Below, piece after piece: positions 36,416-44,863 of a DNA stretch of 46,538 bases (position 1 is its first letter; the number at the start of each line of letters is the position of its first letter). The translations under genes were made by a program, and so were the position numbers. The notes under the pieces are model-generated. The model was not told the origin of the DNA. It made no database searches and was given only the letters and a program-made list of their open reading frames with translations. The DNA comes from Chromatiales bacterium (GTDB lineage Bacteria > Pseudomonadota > Gammaproteobacteria > Steroidobacterales > BM003): the NCBI GenBank assembly GCA_002868855.1, contig PKUM01000041.1, forward strand, positions 1 to 46,538, in the 5' to 3' direction.

Positions 36416-37026
36416 GTGACAAGGATTCGGTTCGGACCGCGCCGGCAGCGCCGCCGAGCGATGACGAGGAAGGTTTTCTGAGTCGCTGGTCGCGGCTAAA
36501 AAACGCGGAACGCAGCGGTGTCGCGGAGGGACCCGAACAGGACATTGCGGCCCCCGCGGCGCTGCCCGGTGATGATGGCGCCACAGAAGAGACCGAATCC
36601 GCTCCGTTGACCGATGCCGATATGCCGCCCCTGGAATCGTTGAGCGGCAATTCCGATGTAAGTGGATTCCTGTCGAAGGGTGTCAGCGAGGGATTGCGCC
36701 GCGCCGCGCTGCGCAAATTATTTCACAGTCCCAAGTTCAACGTTTGCGACGGGCTCGATGATTATTGCGAGGATTTCACGAACTTTCCCGCTCTCGGTTC
36801 CACGATCACGGCGGATATGCGTCACCACATGGAGCGACTTTTGAAAGAGCGTATGGCGCAAGCCGGCGAAGCGGTCGAATCGAGCGACGCGCAGGACAGC
36901 GTGGCGCGATCCGGGGCCGCAGCGGCGGACACCGATGGTGGCGAGAATATGGACGAGAATCTGGATGTCCCTGCGGACGGAGATGAGTCTCGAGCAAAGG
37001 TGAACAATGACCGAAAAGATGTCTGA
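36412..37026 (+). CDS. DUF3306 protein, FDH-associated
   Basis: A 204-residue acidic protein. EEGFLSRWSRLKNAER near residue 20 and the central GFLSKGVSEGLRRAALRKLFHSPKFNVCDGLDDYCEDFTNF match DUF3306. Long Ala/Asp/Glu-rich stretches flank the conserved core, suggesting disorder. It is translationally coupled to DUF3305 and overlaps the downstream ferredoxin gene by 20 bases. Role presumed in FDH assembly; unproved. Confidence 0.85.
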   Translation: MSDKDSVRTAPAAPPSDDEEGFLSRWSRLKNAERSGVAEGPEQDIAAPAALPGDDGATEETESAPLTDADMPPLESLSGNSDVSGFLSKGVSEGLRRAALRKLFHSPKFNVCDGLDDYCEDFTNFPALGSTITADMRHHMERLLKERMAQAGEAVESSDAQDSVARSGAAAADTDGGENMDENLDVPADGDESRAKVNNDRKDV

Positions 37027-38671
37027 GTACCCGGCTGCGACAGCGCACGGTGCGGCGCGCGCGATTGCGCTGACCGAACGCCGCCGGGCCGAGGTCACGC
37101 CGACATCGATAGTTACTTATCTTTCGCGCGGCCGGCTGTTGATTGTGGGCGCCGAGGAAGTTGCGGTGCCGATTGCCATGGGCCTGCCCGAAAGCCTCCA
37201 TTGTGTGGTTCTGGCGCCGCCGGGCGACGGCAAGCCGGCGGTTAGTGAGGACGGCGCAATTCAGATTGCACGATTCGGATCGCCGCAAATCAGCGGCAGT
37301 CTCGGGCAGTTCGACGTCGGTGTCGAGATAGGCGGTGAATTCAGGTCGCTGGTGTCCCTGTTGCCACGCGCTGGCGATTGTTTCGATCTCGTGCTCGATC
37401 TCGGCGTGCCGGCGCTCCTTTCGCAGGAGGTGCTTCCGGTCGGGTATTACGCGCCCGGTGGCGATGCGCAAGCACTGGACGCGGCCTTGGCTGAATTGCC
37501 GGAGATGCGCGGCGAATTTGAAAAGCCGAAATTTTTCGCCTACGACGCCGAGATTTGTGCGCACGGCGGCAGTGGTATCAGCGGATGCACGCGCTGTATC
37601 GATGCTTGCCCGACGCTGGCTATCACATCGCTTGGCAATACCGTGGAAGTCAACCCCAATCTTTGTCAGGGCGGCGGTAGTTGCGTCACCGCTTGTCCCA
37701 GTGGTGCCATGCGGTACGCCTATCCCAGCGTTAGCGATTTGCTGGGGTACGTCAGGACCCTGATCAGGGCTTATCGTGACGCCGGCGGCGAGAATCCCTG
37801 TATCGTTTTTCATGACGAGGCTTCAGAGGCAGCGGTCTCCGCGTGTCTGCGAAATGGCGGCTGCGAAAACCTCCTGCCGGTTGGTTTGGAGGAGATCGGT
37901 TCGGTCGGGATGGATACCTGGCTTGCCTGCCTGGCCTATGGCGCGGGATCGGTCGTACTCGCCGTCGACGCCGGGACGCCGAAGCGCGTGCAGCGCGAAT
38001 TGAGTGCGCAGGAAGGATTTGTCCGGCCAATACTCGAGGCATTGGGACTACAGCAGGACTGTCTGCTGCTGGTCCGTGCGGACGCTTCCGGTCTCGCGGT
38101 TCTGGAGTCCGGTCTGCCAGTGTCGCCATTGTCGCGGCCGGCGACGTTTGCGGCGCCGGACGAAAAACGCACGGTGATTCGTCTGGCCGTCGATCATCTG
38201 TTCGCCCAGGCCAGCCCACAGCGCAAGCAGGCGAAGCTGCCGGCAGGTGCGCCTTTTGGCGATATACGGGTTGACCGGGACGCCTGTACCTTGTGTATGG
38301 GGTGCGTCGACATCTGTCCGGTCAATGCGCTGCGGGATGGTGCCGGGCTGCCGCAGTTGAATTTTGCCGAGGCGAGTTGCGTGCAGTGCGGTCTGTGCGA
38401 AAAAGCCTGTCCCGAGGACGCTATTCAAAGGGCGCCGAGATACCTGTTCGACAGCGAGGCACGAAACAAGCCGCGCACGCTTAACGAGGAGCAGCCATTC
38501 TGTTGTATTACCTGCGGCAAGCCTTTCGCGACCCGATCGATGCTGGACGTGATGCAGAAGAAGCTCGAAGGGCATTGGATGTTTCAAACGGACGAATCGC
38601 GGCGACGCCTGCACATGTGCGAGAACTGCCGGGTGAAGGACATGTTTTCGGGCGAGGCAGGGAACGCATGA
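37007..38671 (+). CDS. Multi-cluster 4Fe-4S ferredoxin of the FDH locus
   Basis: A 554-residue cytoplasmic iron-sulfur protein. Cys motifs for four [4Fe-4S] clusters appear in two pairs: CTRCIDACPTLAI with CQGGGSCVTACPSGAM (about 190-235), and CTLCMGCVDICPVNAL with CVQCGLCEKACPEDAI (about 425-475). Between them is a ~170-residue domain without Cys pairs typical of clusters. The C-terminus has CCITCGKPFATRS and CENCRVKDMF, a possible zinc ribbon. This protein type recurs with DUF3305/3306 and FDH and may deliver electrons or reductant during maturation. AAGGTG precedes the ATG at 37007. Confidence 0.85.
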   Translation: MTEKMSEYPAATAHGAARAIALTERRRAEVTPTSIVTYLSRGRLLIVGAEEVAVPIAMGLPESLHCVVLAPPGDGKPAVSEDGAIQIARFGSPQISGSLGQFDVGVEIGGEFRSLVSLLPRAGDCFDLVLDLGVPALLSQEVLPVGYYAPGGDAQALDAALAELPEMRGEFEKPKFFAYDAEICAHGGSGISGCTRCIDACPTLAITSLGNTVEVNPNLCQGGGSCVTACPSGAMRYAYPSVSDLLGYVRTLIRAYRDAGGENPCIVFHDEASEAAVSACLRNGGCENLLPVGLEEIGSVGMDTWLACLAYGAGSVVLAVDAGTPKRVQRELSAQEGFVRPILEALGLQQDCLLLVRADASGLAVLESGLPVSPLSRPATFAAPDEKRTVIRLAVDHLFAQASPQRKQAKLPAGAPFGDIRVDRDACTLCMGCVDICPVNALRDGAGLPQLNFAEASCVQCGLCEKACPEDAIQRAPRYLFDSEARNKPRTLNEEQPFCCITCGKPFATRSMLDVMQKKLEGHWMFQTDESRRRLHMCENCRVKDMFSGEAGNA

Positions 38672-38706
38672 ATTCACGGCCAGGATTCGCCATAATGTGC
38701 CAGCGC

Positions 38707-38721
38707 TGGAAAAAATGTCGC
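38707..38721. promoter_or_regulatory. Operator copy upstream of torD-fdh operon
   Basis: TGGAAAAAATGTCGC matches GGGACAAAATGTCCC in 12/15 positions, centred about 103 bases upstream of the predicted transcription start. A weaker copy (10/15) lies at 38687-38701, 20 bp away. A separate perfect palindrome CCAGCGCTGG overlaps at 38699-38708. Confidence 0.5.
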
Positions 38722-38789
38722 ACATGGCGAGAGAATTTCGATTCAAGGCAGATAAATGGTAAGTTTGGCTGTGTTTTTTCCGAATAGAC

Positions 38790-38806
38790 ATGGCCTGCTT
38801 CTTGCT
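38790..38806 (+). promoter_or_regulatory. Sigma-54 promoter of torD-fdh operon
   Basis: ATGGCCTGCTTCTTGCT matches both conserved elements: TGGC at -24, TTGCT at -12, GG-N10-GC spacing exact. This is the strongest -24/-12 promoter in the window. Transcription would start near 38817, 21 bases before the torD ATG, leaving room for the CAGAGG ribosome site. Confidence 0.75.
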
Positions 38807-38837
38807 TTGTTAGGCAACACCGTCCGCAGAGGCATGT

Positions 38838-39509
38838 ATGGCTGAAGTGTCAGTGACAGATTCCGAGCTCTCCGAACCGCTTGCTGCGGTGGTGTCCGGT
38901 GAGGATCAGCTGCGGGCCAATACCTATAGTCTGCTCGGCGCACTTTTGGCGGCTCCACCCGGGCCCGCTCTGGTAGAGAAACTGAGCGAAATCGATGCCG
39001 AAGAAGGCGATGCTTCCAGTCTTCTTGGCGCCGCCTGGGGAATGCTCAAGGGTGCGGCCGGTCGGGCCGAGTGCGGCCTTCTCGATGACGAGTATCACGA
39101 GTTATTCATCGGCGTCGGGCGCGGCGAACTGGTACCTTACGGCTCATGGTATCTGACCGGATTCCTGATGGAGCAGCCACTGGCGCAACTGCGTTCCGAT
39201 CTGGACGCGCTTGGACTCGGGCGCAAGCAGGACGTTGCGGAGCCGGAAGATCATGCGGCGGCATTGTGCGAAGCAATGTCGCTGATCGTCGAAGCCGAGG
39301 CCGGCAGTGACGCCGAGCGCCAGGCAGAATTTTTCACTCGACACATTCAGTCGTGGATGGGTCGGTTTTTCAGAGATTTGCAACAGGCGGATGCAGCGCA
39401 TTTTTATCGTGCGGTCGGCCAGTTGGGCGAGCAGTTTTTGGAGGTGGAGTCGCAGTATCTGGCGATGGCCGCCCCGCGGCTCGATGACAGCCGGAGTCAA
39501 TCGGGCTGA
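38838..39509 (+). CDS. TorD/DmsD-family molybdoenzyme chaperone
   Basis: A 223-residue all-helical cytoplasmic chaperone. LRANTYSLLGALLAAPP, the central EYHELFIGVGRGELVPYGSWYLTGFLMEQPLAQLRSDL and ARTE-like later segments (EAEAGSDAERQAEFFTRHIQSWMGRFFRDL) match the TorD family. Such chaperones bind the Tat signal of a molybdoenzyme and help cofactor insertion before export; here the client is surely the FDH alpha subunit encoded just downstream. It is the first gene of the operon behind the sigma-54 promoter. Confidence 0.9.
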   Translation: MAEVSVTDSELSEPLAAVVSGEDQLRANTYSLLGALLAAPPGPALVEKLSEIDAEEGDASSLLGAAWGMLKGAAGRAECGLLDDEYHELFIGVGRGELVPYGSWYLTGFLMEQPLAQLRSDLDALGLGRKQDVAEPEDHAAALCEAMSLIVEAEAGSDAERQAEFFTRHIQSWMGRFFRDLQQADAAHFYRAVGQLGEQFLEVESQYLAMAAPRLDDSRSQSG

Positions 39510-39554
39510 GTCGAATTGATAATCCAGAGTGTGTAGTTCGGGAGGAAGAGGGAA

Positions 39555-39764
39555 ATGACCGAGGCGAAAAAAACTGAACGGAACGACCGTCGTAAGTTTC
39601 TCAAAGATCTTGCGGTCGCTGGCGGCGCTACTGCGGCCGTAGTCGTGTCTGGCACCGCGCACGGCGACGAGATCGAAGTCCGCGACGACAGCGTGAGGCC
39701 GGCCAGCCCGGGCTACAAGGTCACATCTCACGTTGAGACTTATTACAAGAAAGCGCGGTTCTGA
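39555..39764 (+). CDS. Small Tat-signal protein of FDH operons
   Basis: A 69-residue protein consisting of a twin-arginine signal (DRRKFLKDLAVAGGATAAVVVSG, about residues 14-36) and a short hydrophilic tail ending YKVTSHVETYYKKARF. This matches the 'formate dehydrogenase region TAT target' family (TIGR02811). The strong site GGAGGAAGAGGG precedes the ATG. The protein is exported and probably associates with the periplasmic enzyme, perhaps as a small subunit. It sits between torD and fdhA. Confidence 0.85.
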   Translation: MTEAKKTERNDRRKFLKDLAVAGGATAAVVVSGTAHGDEIEVRDDSVRPASPGYKVTSHVETYYKKARF

Positions 39765-39825
39765 CGGATAGCGGCAGACGCGAAGCCAGAAAAGAGATTA
39801 CCAGCACAATTTCGAGGGAACAGCG

Positions 39826-42708
39826 ATGAAGCTGATCAAAAAAAGAGACCTGACCGGGCCAGAGGCAAAGCATGCGCTTTCAGGTGTGCTCGGCAGCGCG
39901 ATAGACAGAAGGACATTCCTGAGTCGAACCGGCCTGGCGCTGGGCGGCGGAGCCGTGGCGGGCGCATTGCCAACATCGATGATTGGTCGCGCCGAAGCAA
40001 AAGCAGCGGCAGCTACCGGTGAGATATCGACGAAACGGTCGGTGTGTACCCATTGCTCTGTTGGCTGCGGCGTAATCGCCGAGGTGCAGAACGGTGTCTG
40101 GGTCGCACAGGAACCGGACTTCGACTCGCCGTTCAACCTGGGCGGTCATTGCGCCAAGGGCGCGTCCGTGCGCGAGCATGGTCACGGCGAGCGTCGGCTT
40201 AAATACCCAATGAAGAAAGTCGCCGGCAAATGGAAGAAAATTTCCTGGGACGATGCGATCAACGAAATTGGCGATCAGCTTCTCTCCATTCGCGAAAAAT
40301 CAGGCCCCGACTCGGTGTACTGGCTGGGTTCGGCCAAGTTCAACAACGAGCAGGCTTACCTGTATCGCAAATTCGCGGCGATGTGGGGAACGAATAATGT
40401 CGATCACCAGGCGCGTATCTGTCATTCGACGACCGTAGCGGGGGTGGCTAACACCTGGGGCTACGGTGCTATGACCAACTCCTACAATGACATGCACAAC
40501 TGCAAGACGATGTTCTTTATCGGCAGCAACGCGGCGGAAGCTCATCCGGTAGCGATGCAGCACATCCTCCGCGGCAAGGAGAACGGTGCCAAGTTCATCG
40601 TTGCGGATCCGCGATACACCCGCACGGCAGCGCATTCGGACCAGCATCTGCGCCTCCGTCCCGGCACGGACGTACCGCTGATTTATGGCCTGCTCTGGCA
40701 TATTTTCGAAAATGACTGGCAGGACGACGAGTACATCAGGCAGCGTGTCTGGGGCATGGACGAGGTGCGCGCCGAAGTCGCCAAGTGGACGCCCGATGTG
40801 GTCGAGGACGTAACCGGAATACCTGGTGACGAGGTTCGCGAGGCCGCCAAGACGATGGCCGAGAATCGCCCGGGCACGATTGTCTGGTGCATGGGTGGAA
40901 CTCAGCACACGATTGGCAACAACAACACGCGCGCCTACTGCATCCTTCAGCTGGCGCTTGGCAACATCGGCAAGTCGGGTGGCGGCGCCAATATTTTCCG
41001 CGGTCATGACAATGTCCAGGGCGCTACCGATTTCGGTGTGCTGGCGGATACCCTGCCTGGCTACTACGGTCTGTCGGACGGCTCGTGGAAGCACTGGAGC
41101 CGCGTCTGGGACCTCGATTACGAATGGGTCAAGGGCCGCTTCGATCAGGGCAGTTACGAAGAGGGTGGCAAGGAAGTCAAGGCGATGAACCTGCGCGGTA
41201 TCACAGTGTCGCGCTGGATCGATGGCATCCTCGAAGATCCGGCGAACATTGCGCAGAATGACAACCTGCGGGCGATGTTCCTCTGGGGCCATGCGCCGAA
41301 CAGCCAGACTCGCGGTCCGGAGCAGAAGAAAGCGATGGAGAAGGTGGACCTGCTGGTTGTTGTCGACCCGGTGCCGACGGTTACCGCGGTGCTCCCCGAC
41401 AGGGACGACAATTTCTACCTGCTGCCCTGTACGACACAATTCGAAACCTACGGTTCGGTTACCGCTTCGAATCGGTCCCTGCAGTGGCGTGAGAAAGTTA
41501 TCGATCCGTTGTTCGATTCGCTGCCCGATCACATCATCATGTACAAGATGGCCAAGAAGCTCGGGTTCGATCAACAGTTGTTCAAGAACATCAAGGTTAA
41601 CGGCGAAGAGCCATTGATCGAGGACATCACCCGCGAATGGAACAGCGGCATGTGGACAGTCGGTTATACCGGGCAGAGTCCGGAACGCCTGAAGCTGCAC
41701 ATGGAAAACAAACATACCTTCAATACGACTACGTTGAAGGCCGAGGGCGGTCCCGCGGATGGCGACTATTACGGTTTGCCGTGGCCGTGCTGGGGCACCG
41801 CGGATATGAAGCATCCGGGCACGCCCAATCTGTATGACACCAGCAAGAACGTTGCTGACGGTGGGCTGAATTTCCGCGCCCGTTTTGGGGTCGAGCGCGA
41901 CGGCGAAAGCTTGCTCGCGGACGGCTCCTACAGTAAGGGTGCGGAAATCCAGGACGGGTATCCGGAGTTCACCGCGGACATGCTGAAACAACTGGGCTGG
42001 TGGGATGATCTCACTGCCGACGAGAAAGCGGCAGCCGAGGGCAAGAACTGGAAGACCGATTTGTCGGGTGGAATCCAGCGCGTTGCTATCAAGCATGGCT
42101 GTGCACCGTTCGGCAACGCCAAGGCGCGTGCGGTAGTCTGGACTTTCCCCGACCCGGTACCGATTCATCGAGAGCCGCTCTACACGAGCCGCCATGATCT
42201 GGTCGCGAAGTATCCGACGTACGAGGATCGCAAGCGTTTCTGGCGACTGCCGACACGCTACCAGTCAATCCAGGAGAAAGACTATTCCGGTGACTATCCG
42301 TTGGTGCATACCTCGGGACGACTTGTGGAATATGAAGGCGGCGGTGAAGAGTCGCGTTCAAATCCGTGGTTGGCTGAATTGCAGCAGGACATGTTTGCCG
42401 AGATTCATCCGGGTGATGCCAACGACAACGGAATCAAAGACGGGCAGTGGATCTGGCTCGAGGGGCCGGAGGGCGGCAAGATCAAGGTCAAGGCAATGGT
42501 GACGCGTCGCGTCGGACGCGGCGTAGTCTGGACGCCATATCATTTTGGCGGCTGGTTCCAGGGCGAGGATCTGATCGACAAGTATCCGGAAGGAGCAAAC
42601 CCGTACGTACGCGGTGATTCGGCCAACACGGCTTTCACTTATGGCTATGACTCGGTGACTGCGATGCAGGAAACCAAGGCCAGCCTCTGCAAGATTACGC
42701 CGGCCTAG
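39826..42708 (+). CDS. fdhA: Formate dehydrogenase alpha subunit, Cys type, Tat-exported
   Basis: FdhA oxidises formate at a bis-MGD molybdenum (or tungsten) centre in the periplasm. The 960 residues begin with a Tat signal (DRRTFLSRTGLALGGGAVAG, Arg28-Arg29). The proximal [4Fe-4S] site is CTHCSVGC (Cys74, 77, 81) with a later GHCAKGA. The active-site metal ligand is Cys199 in HQARICHSTTVAG, encoded by TGT at 40420-40422, where E. coli FdnG has selenocysteine (TGA). Lys/His neighbours and MGD-binding segments (GSNAAEAHPVAMQHI, FLWGHAPNSQTRGP) are present. It lies 14 bases before fdhB. Confidence 0.95.
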   Translation: MKLIKKRDLTGPEAKHALSGVLGSAIDRRTFLSRTGLALGGGAVAGALPTSMIGRAEAKAAAATGEISTKRSVCTHCSVGCGVIAEVQNGVWVAQEPDFDSPFNLGGHCAKGASVREHGHGERRLKYPMKKVAGKWKKISWDDAINEIGDQLLSIREKSGPDSVYWLGSAKFNNEQAYLYRKFAAMWGTNNVDHQARICHSTTVAGVANTWGYGAMTNSYNDMHNCKTMFFIGSNAAEAHPVAMQHILRGKENGAKFIVADPRYTRTAAHSDQHLRLRPGTDVPLIYGLLWHIFENDWQDDEYIRQRVWGMDEVRAEVAKWTPDVVEDVTGIPGDEVREAAKTMAENRPGTIVWCMGGTQHTIGNNNTRAYCILQLALGNIGKSGGGANIFRGHDNVQGATDFGVLADTLPGYYGLSDGSWKHWSRVWDLDYEWVKGRFDQGSYEEGGKEVKAMNLRGITVSRWIDGILEDPANIAQNDNLRAMFLWGHAPNSQTRGPEQKKAMEKVDLLVVVDPVPTVTAVLPDRDDNFYLLPCTTQFETYGSVTASNRSLQWREKVIDPLFDSLPDHIIMYKMAKKLGFDQQLFKNIKVNGEEPLIEDITREWNSGMWTVGYTGQSPERLKLHMENKHTFNTTTLKAEGGPADGDYYGLPWPCWGTADMKHPGTPNLYDTSKNVADGGLNFRARFGVERDGESLLADGSYSKGAEIQDGYPEFTADMLKQLGWWDDLTADEKAAAEGKNWKTDLSGGIQRVAIKHGCAPFGNAKARAVVWTFPDPVPIHREPLYTSRHDLVAKYPTYEDRKRFWRLPTRYQSIQEKDYSGDYPLVHTSGRLVEYEGGGEESRSNPWLAELQQDMFAEIHPGDANDNGIKDGQWIWLEGPEGGKIKVKAMVTRRVGRGVVWTPYHFGGWFQGEDLIDKYPEGANPYVRGDSANTAFTYGYDSVTAMQETKASLCKITPA

Positions 42709-42722
42709 GAGGGTATCAAACC

Positions 42723-43316
42723 ATGGCAAGAATGAAATTTCTGTGTGATGCCGAGCGCTGCATCGAATGCAACGGCTGCGTAACCGCCTGTAAGAACGAG
42801 AACGAGGTGCCGTGGGGCGTCAACCGCCGTCGGGTGGTCACGCTCGATGACGGTGTGCCCGGCGAAAAGTCGATCTCGGTGGCCTGTATGCACTGTACCG
42901 ATGCGCCGTGTGCCGCGGTCTGTCCGGTGGACTGCTTTGTCACTACCGACGATGGGGTGGTTTTGCATGACAAGGACCTCTGTATTGGTTGTGGCTACTG
43001 CTTCTACGCCTGCCCGTTCGGTGCGCCGCAATTCCCGCAGCAGGAGGCGTTCGGTGTTCGTGGCAAAATGGACAAGTGCACGTTCTGCGCTGGCGGGCCG
43101 GGCGAGGAGGCGAATTCGGAAGCCGAGCGCGGCAAATACGGGCGCAACCGGTTGGCGGAAGGCAAACTGCCTCTGTGTGCCGAGATGTGTGCGACAAAGG
43201 CACTGATCGCGGGCGATGGCGACCAGGTTGCTGACATCTATCGTGAGCGCATTATGAAACGCGGTGGGCGTCCTCAGACCTGGGGCTGGGATACCGCCTA
43301 CAAGAAAGACGTCTGA
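42723..43316 (+). CDS. fdhB: Formate dehydrogenase beta subunit, 4x[4Fe-4S]
   Basis: FdhB carries electrons from FdhA toward the membrane cytochrome. The 197 residues have four Cys motif sets of the FdnH/HybA class: CIECNGCVTACKNENEVPW, CMHCTDAPCAAVCPVDCF, CIGCGYCFYACPFGAPQFP and a split set CTFCAGG with CAEMCATKAL. It has no transmembrane anchor, unlike FdnH. It has no signal peptide and probably travels with FdhA via its Tat signal. AGGAGG precedes the ATG closely. Confidence 0.94.
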   Translation: MARMKFLCDAERCIECNGCVTACKNENEVPWGVNRRRVVTLDDGVPGEKSISVACMHCTDAPCAAVCPVDCFVTTDDGVVLHDKDLCIGCGYCFYACPFGAPQFPQQEAFGVRGKMDKCTFCAGGPGEEANSEAERGKYGRNRLAEGKLPLCAEMCATKALIAGDGDQVADIYRERIMKRGGRPQTWGWDTAYKKDV

Positions 43317-43373
43317 GCACAAGGTGCGAAGCCTATGCCAACGGTCATCTCAGTAATGTCTAAGGGGGGAGCA

Positions 43374-43559
43374 ATGCCGAGCATGACGAAGGCCCTTCCG
43401 CTCGTTGCAATGATTCTGGCTCTCACGGGTTGCTATGACGAACCCGTGAGAGTTTCGCTGCACGAACCGGGAGTTTACAAGGGAGGCGATGTCGCGAGCC
43501 TGAGTGCTGAACAGGAAGGCGAGATCGCAGAACGCTTCGAAAAACAAGGCGACAGATAG
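43374..43559 (+). CDS. Small lipoprotein in the FDH operon
   Basis: A 61-residue protein starting MPSMTKALPLVAMILALTGCYDEPV, with lipobox LTGC (Cys20) and a 41-residue hydrophilic mature part ending EIAERFEKQGDR. I chose ATG 43374 because GGGGGGA lies just upstream; starts at 43335 or 43383 are possible. It lies between the beta and gamma subunit genes. The coding DNA over the lipobox forms a perfect 11-bp hairpin. Its function is unknown; an anchor or assembly part for the FDH complex is an inference from position. Confidence 0.75.
   Translation: MPSMTKALPLVAMILALTGCYDEPVRVSLHEPGVYKGGDVASLSAEQEGEIAERFEKQGDR
43421..43451. repeat. Perfect 11-bp inverted repeat inside lipoprotein gene
   Basis: TCTCACGGGTT (43421-43431) and AACCCGTGAGA (43441-43451) pair perfectly around a 9-base loop. 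The hairpin lies over the lipobox codons and partly encodes them (LTGCYDEPV). Unlike a terminator it has no T-run. It could slow the polymerase, stabilise the upstream fdhAB message or simply reflect coding constraints. Confidence 0.6.
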
Positions 43560-43676
43560 CGAACGATATTATGTCCGGAGCGTTTCGACTGACGTCTCCG
43601 GGCGAATAATCGTTTCGCGGCTGTCGTCCTGCTCAGACGCGGGGCACAACGAGGACTGACAGGAGGACCTGAGTCC

Positions 43677-44765
43677 ATGGTCAAGAATACTGCAGACAGG
43701 CGCAGCTGGCGTCGGCGTATCATGATCCTGAGCGTGATGCTCATGTTCGGGGGGTCGATGGTGCTGCCGCTGACAGGGTATCTGCTGGTCGATAGCACGC
43801 AGGCCCAGGCCACGTCGGCCGAAGAAAAAGACGCGGCAAGCGGTGATGATGTCAATCCGCGCGCGGAATACTGGCGAGCGGTTCGCGAAGGAACGGCGGG
43901 CTATTCCGCGGTGACCGGGCAGGAAGCCAACGTACTGATACAGAATGGCGGTCAGAACTGGCGTGAGCTCCGTAATGGTCCCGTTGCCAATGTGGGTGCG
44001 TGGCTGATTCTGGGGATCATTGCCGCATTGCTGACCTATCACCTGATTACCGGCGGCTACAAAATGCCGACGAGAACAGGTCGCAAGGTACTGCGATGGC
44101 CGCTGAGTGACCGCGTTCTGCACTGGATAATGGCGACGCTGTTTATCATCCTGACCATTACCGGGCTGAGTATTTTGTGGGGCCGTGCGGTAATGATTCC
44201 GCTGATGGGCAAGGAGGCATTCGCTGCCTGGGCCCAGGTGGCGAAACCGATCCACGACTATCTCGCCGTGCCATTCGCGGTGTTTTTCGTGATTGCGCTC
44301 CTCAAATGGATGCATCACAACTGGCCCAAGGCCTATGACCTCAAGTGGATTCTCCAGGGCGGCGGTTATCTGGGGGGCGGACATCCGCCTGCGGGCTTTG
44401 CCAACGCCGGACACAAGATGCTGTACTGGACGCTCGTTTTCGCGGGCGGTGCGATGGTGGTGTCGGGCGTTTTCCTGTTGTTCCCGAATCTCGGAACCGG
44501 TCGCGAGGGCATGCAACTCGCCAACCTGATCCACGGCATAACATCGCTGATTTGTATTGCGTTTATCTGTCTCCATATCTATCTCGCCACGATCGGCAGC
44601 GAGGGTTCCCTGGAAGGGATGCTCACCGGCTATGTCGATGAGCAGTACGCAATAAACCACCATCCGCTTTGGTGGGAAGAAATCAAGGACCAGCAACTCG
44701 GCGGCGCTTCCTCCCCGCATGGAGGAACACCGTCGGCGGCACCCGCGGCGCCACGACCTGACTGA
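43677..44765 (+). CDS. fdhC: Formate dehydrogenase gamma subunit, cytochrome b
   Basis: FdhC is the membrane di-heme cytochrome b that passes electrons to quinone. The 362 residues start with a hydrophobic N-terminus (IMILSVMLMFGGSMVLPLTGYLLV), then a ~100-residue periplasmic stretch, then four transmembrane segments with His at heme positions: VLHWIMATLFIILTITGLSI, KPIHDYLAVPFAVFFVIALLKWMHH, HKMLYWTLVFAGGAMVVSGVFLLF and LIHGITSLICIAFICLHIYLATIG. The C-terminal tail is Pro/Ala-rich and cytoplasmic. The N-terminal signal-plus-insert resembles FdoI/FdnI relatives with a long N-terminal part. AGGAGG lies ten bases before the ATG. Confidence 0.92.
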   Translation: MVKNTADRRSWRRRIMILSVMLMFGGSMVLPLTGYLLVDSTQAQATSAEEKDAASGDDVNPRAEYWRAVREGTAGYSAVTGQEANVLIQNGGQNWRELRNGPVANVGAWLILGIIAALLTYHLITGGYKMPTRTGRKVLRWPLSDRVLHWIMATLFIILTITGLSILWGRAVMIPLMGKEAFAAWAQVAKPIHDYLAVPFAVFFVIALLKWMHHNWPKAYDLKWILQGGGYLGGGHPPAGFANAGHKMLYWTLVFAGGAMVVSGVFLLFPNLGTGREGMQLANLIHGITSLICIAFICLHIYLATIGSEGSLEGMLTGYVDEQYAINHHPLWWEEIKDQQLGGASSPHGGTPSAAPAAPRPD

Positions 44766-44800
44766 CGTCGCAATGCTGATGTCCGGATTGCAAAATGGAG

Positions 44801-44827
44801 CGGGGACGCTAAAGCGTCCCCGTTTCC
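44801..44827 (+). terminator. Intrinsic terminator after the fdh operon
   Basis: CGGGGACGC (44801-44809) and GCGTCCCCG (44814-44822) form a perfect 9-bp GC-rich stem around TAAA, followed by TTTCC. It lies 36 bases after the fdhC stop. Short T-tract, but stem strength and position make it a convincing rho-independent terminator. Confidence 0.8.
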
Positions 44828-44863
44828 GTTGTCCGATCAACTGGCCCGCGATCCCCTAGTCCG

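Noticed and set aside
40300-42195. Open frame of 631 codons antisense to fdhA
   Set aside because: Same cause; FdhA on the plus strand is complete with all cofactor motifs.
42300-42320. Selenocysteine in FdhA
   Set aside because: The active-site codon (40420-40422) is TGT, and no in-frame TGA interrupts the gene.
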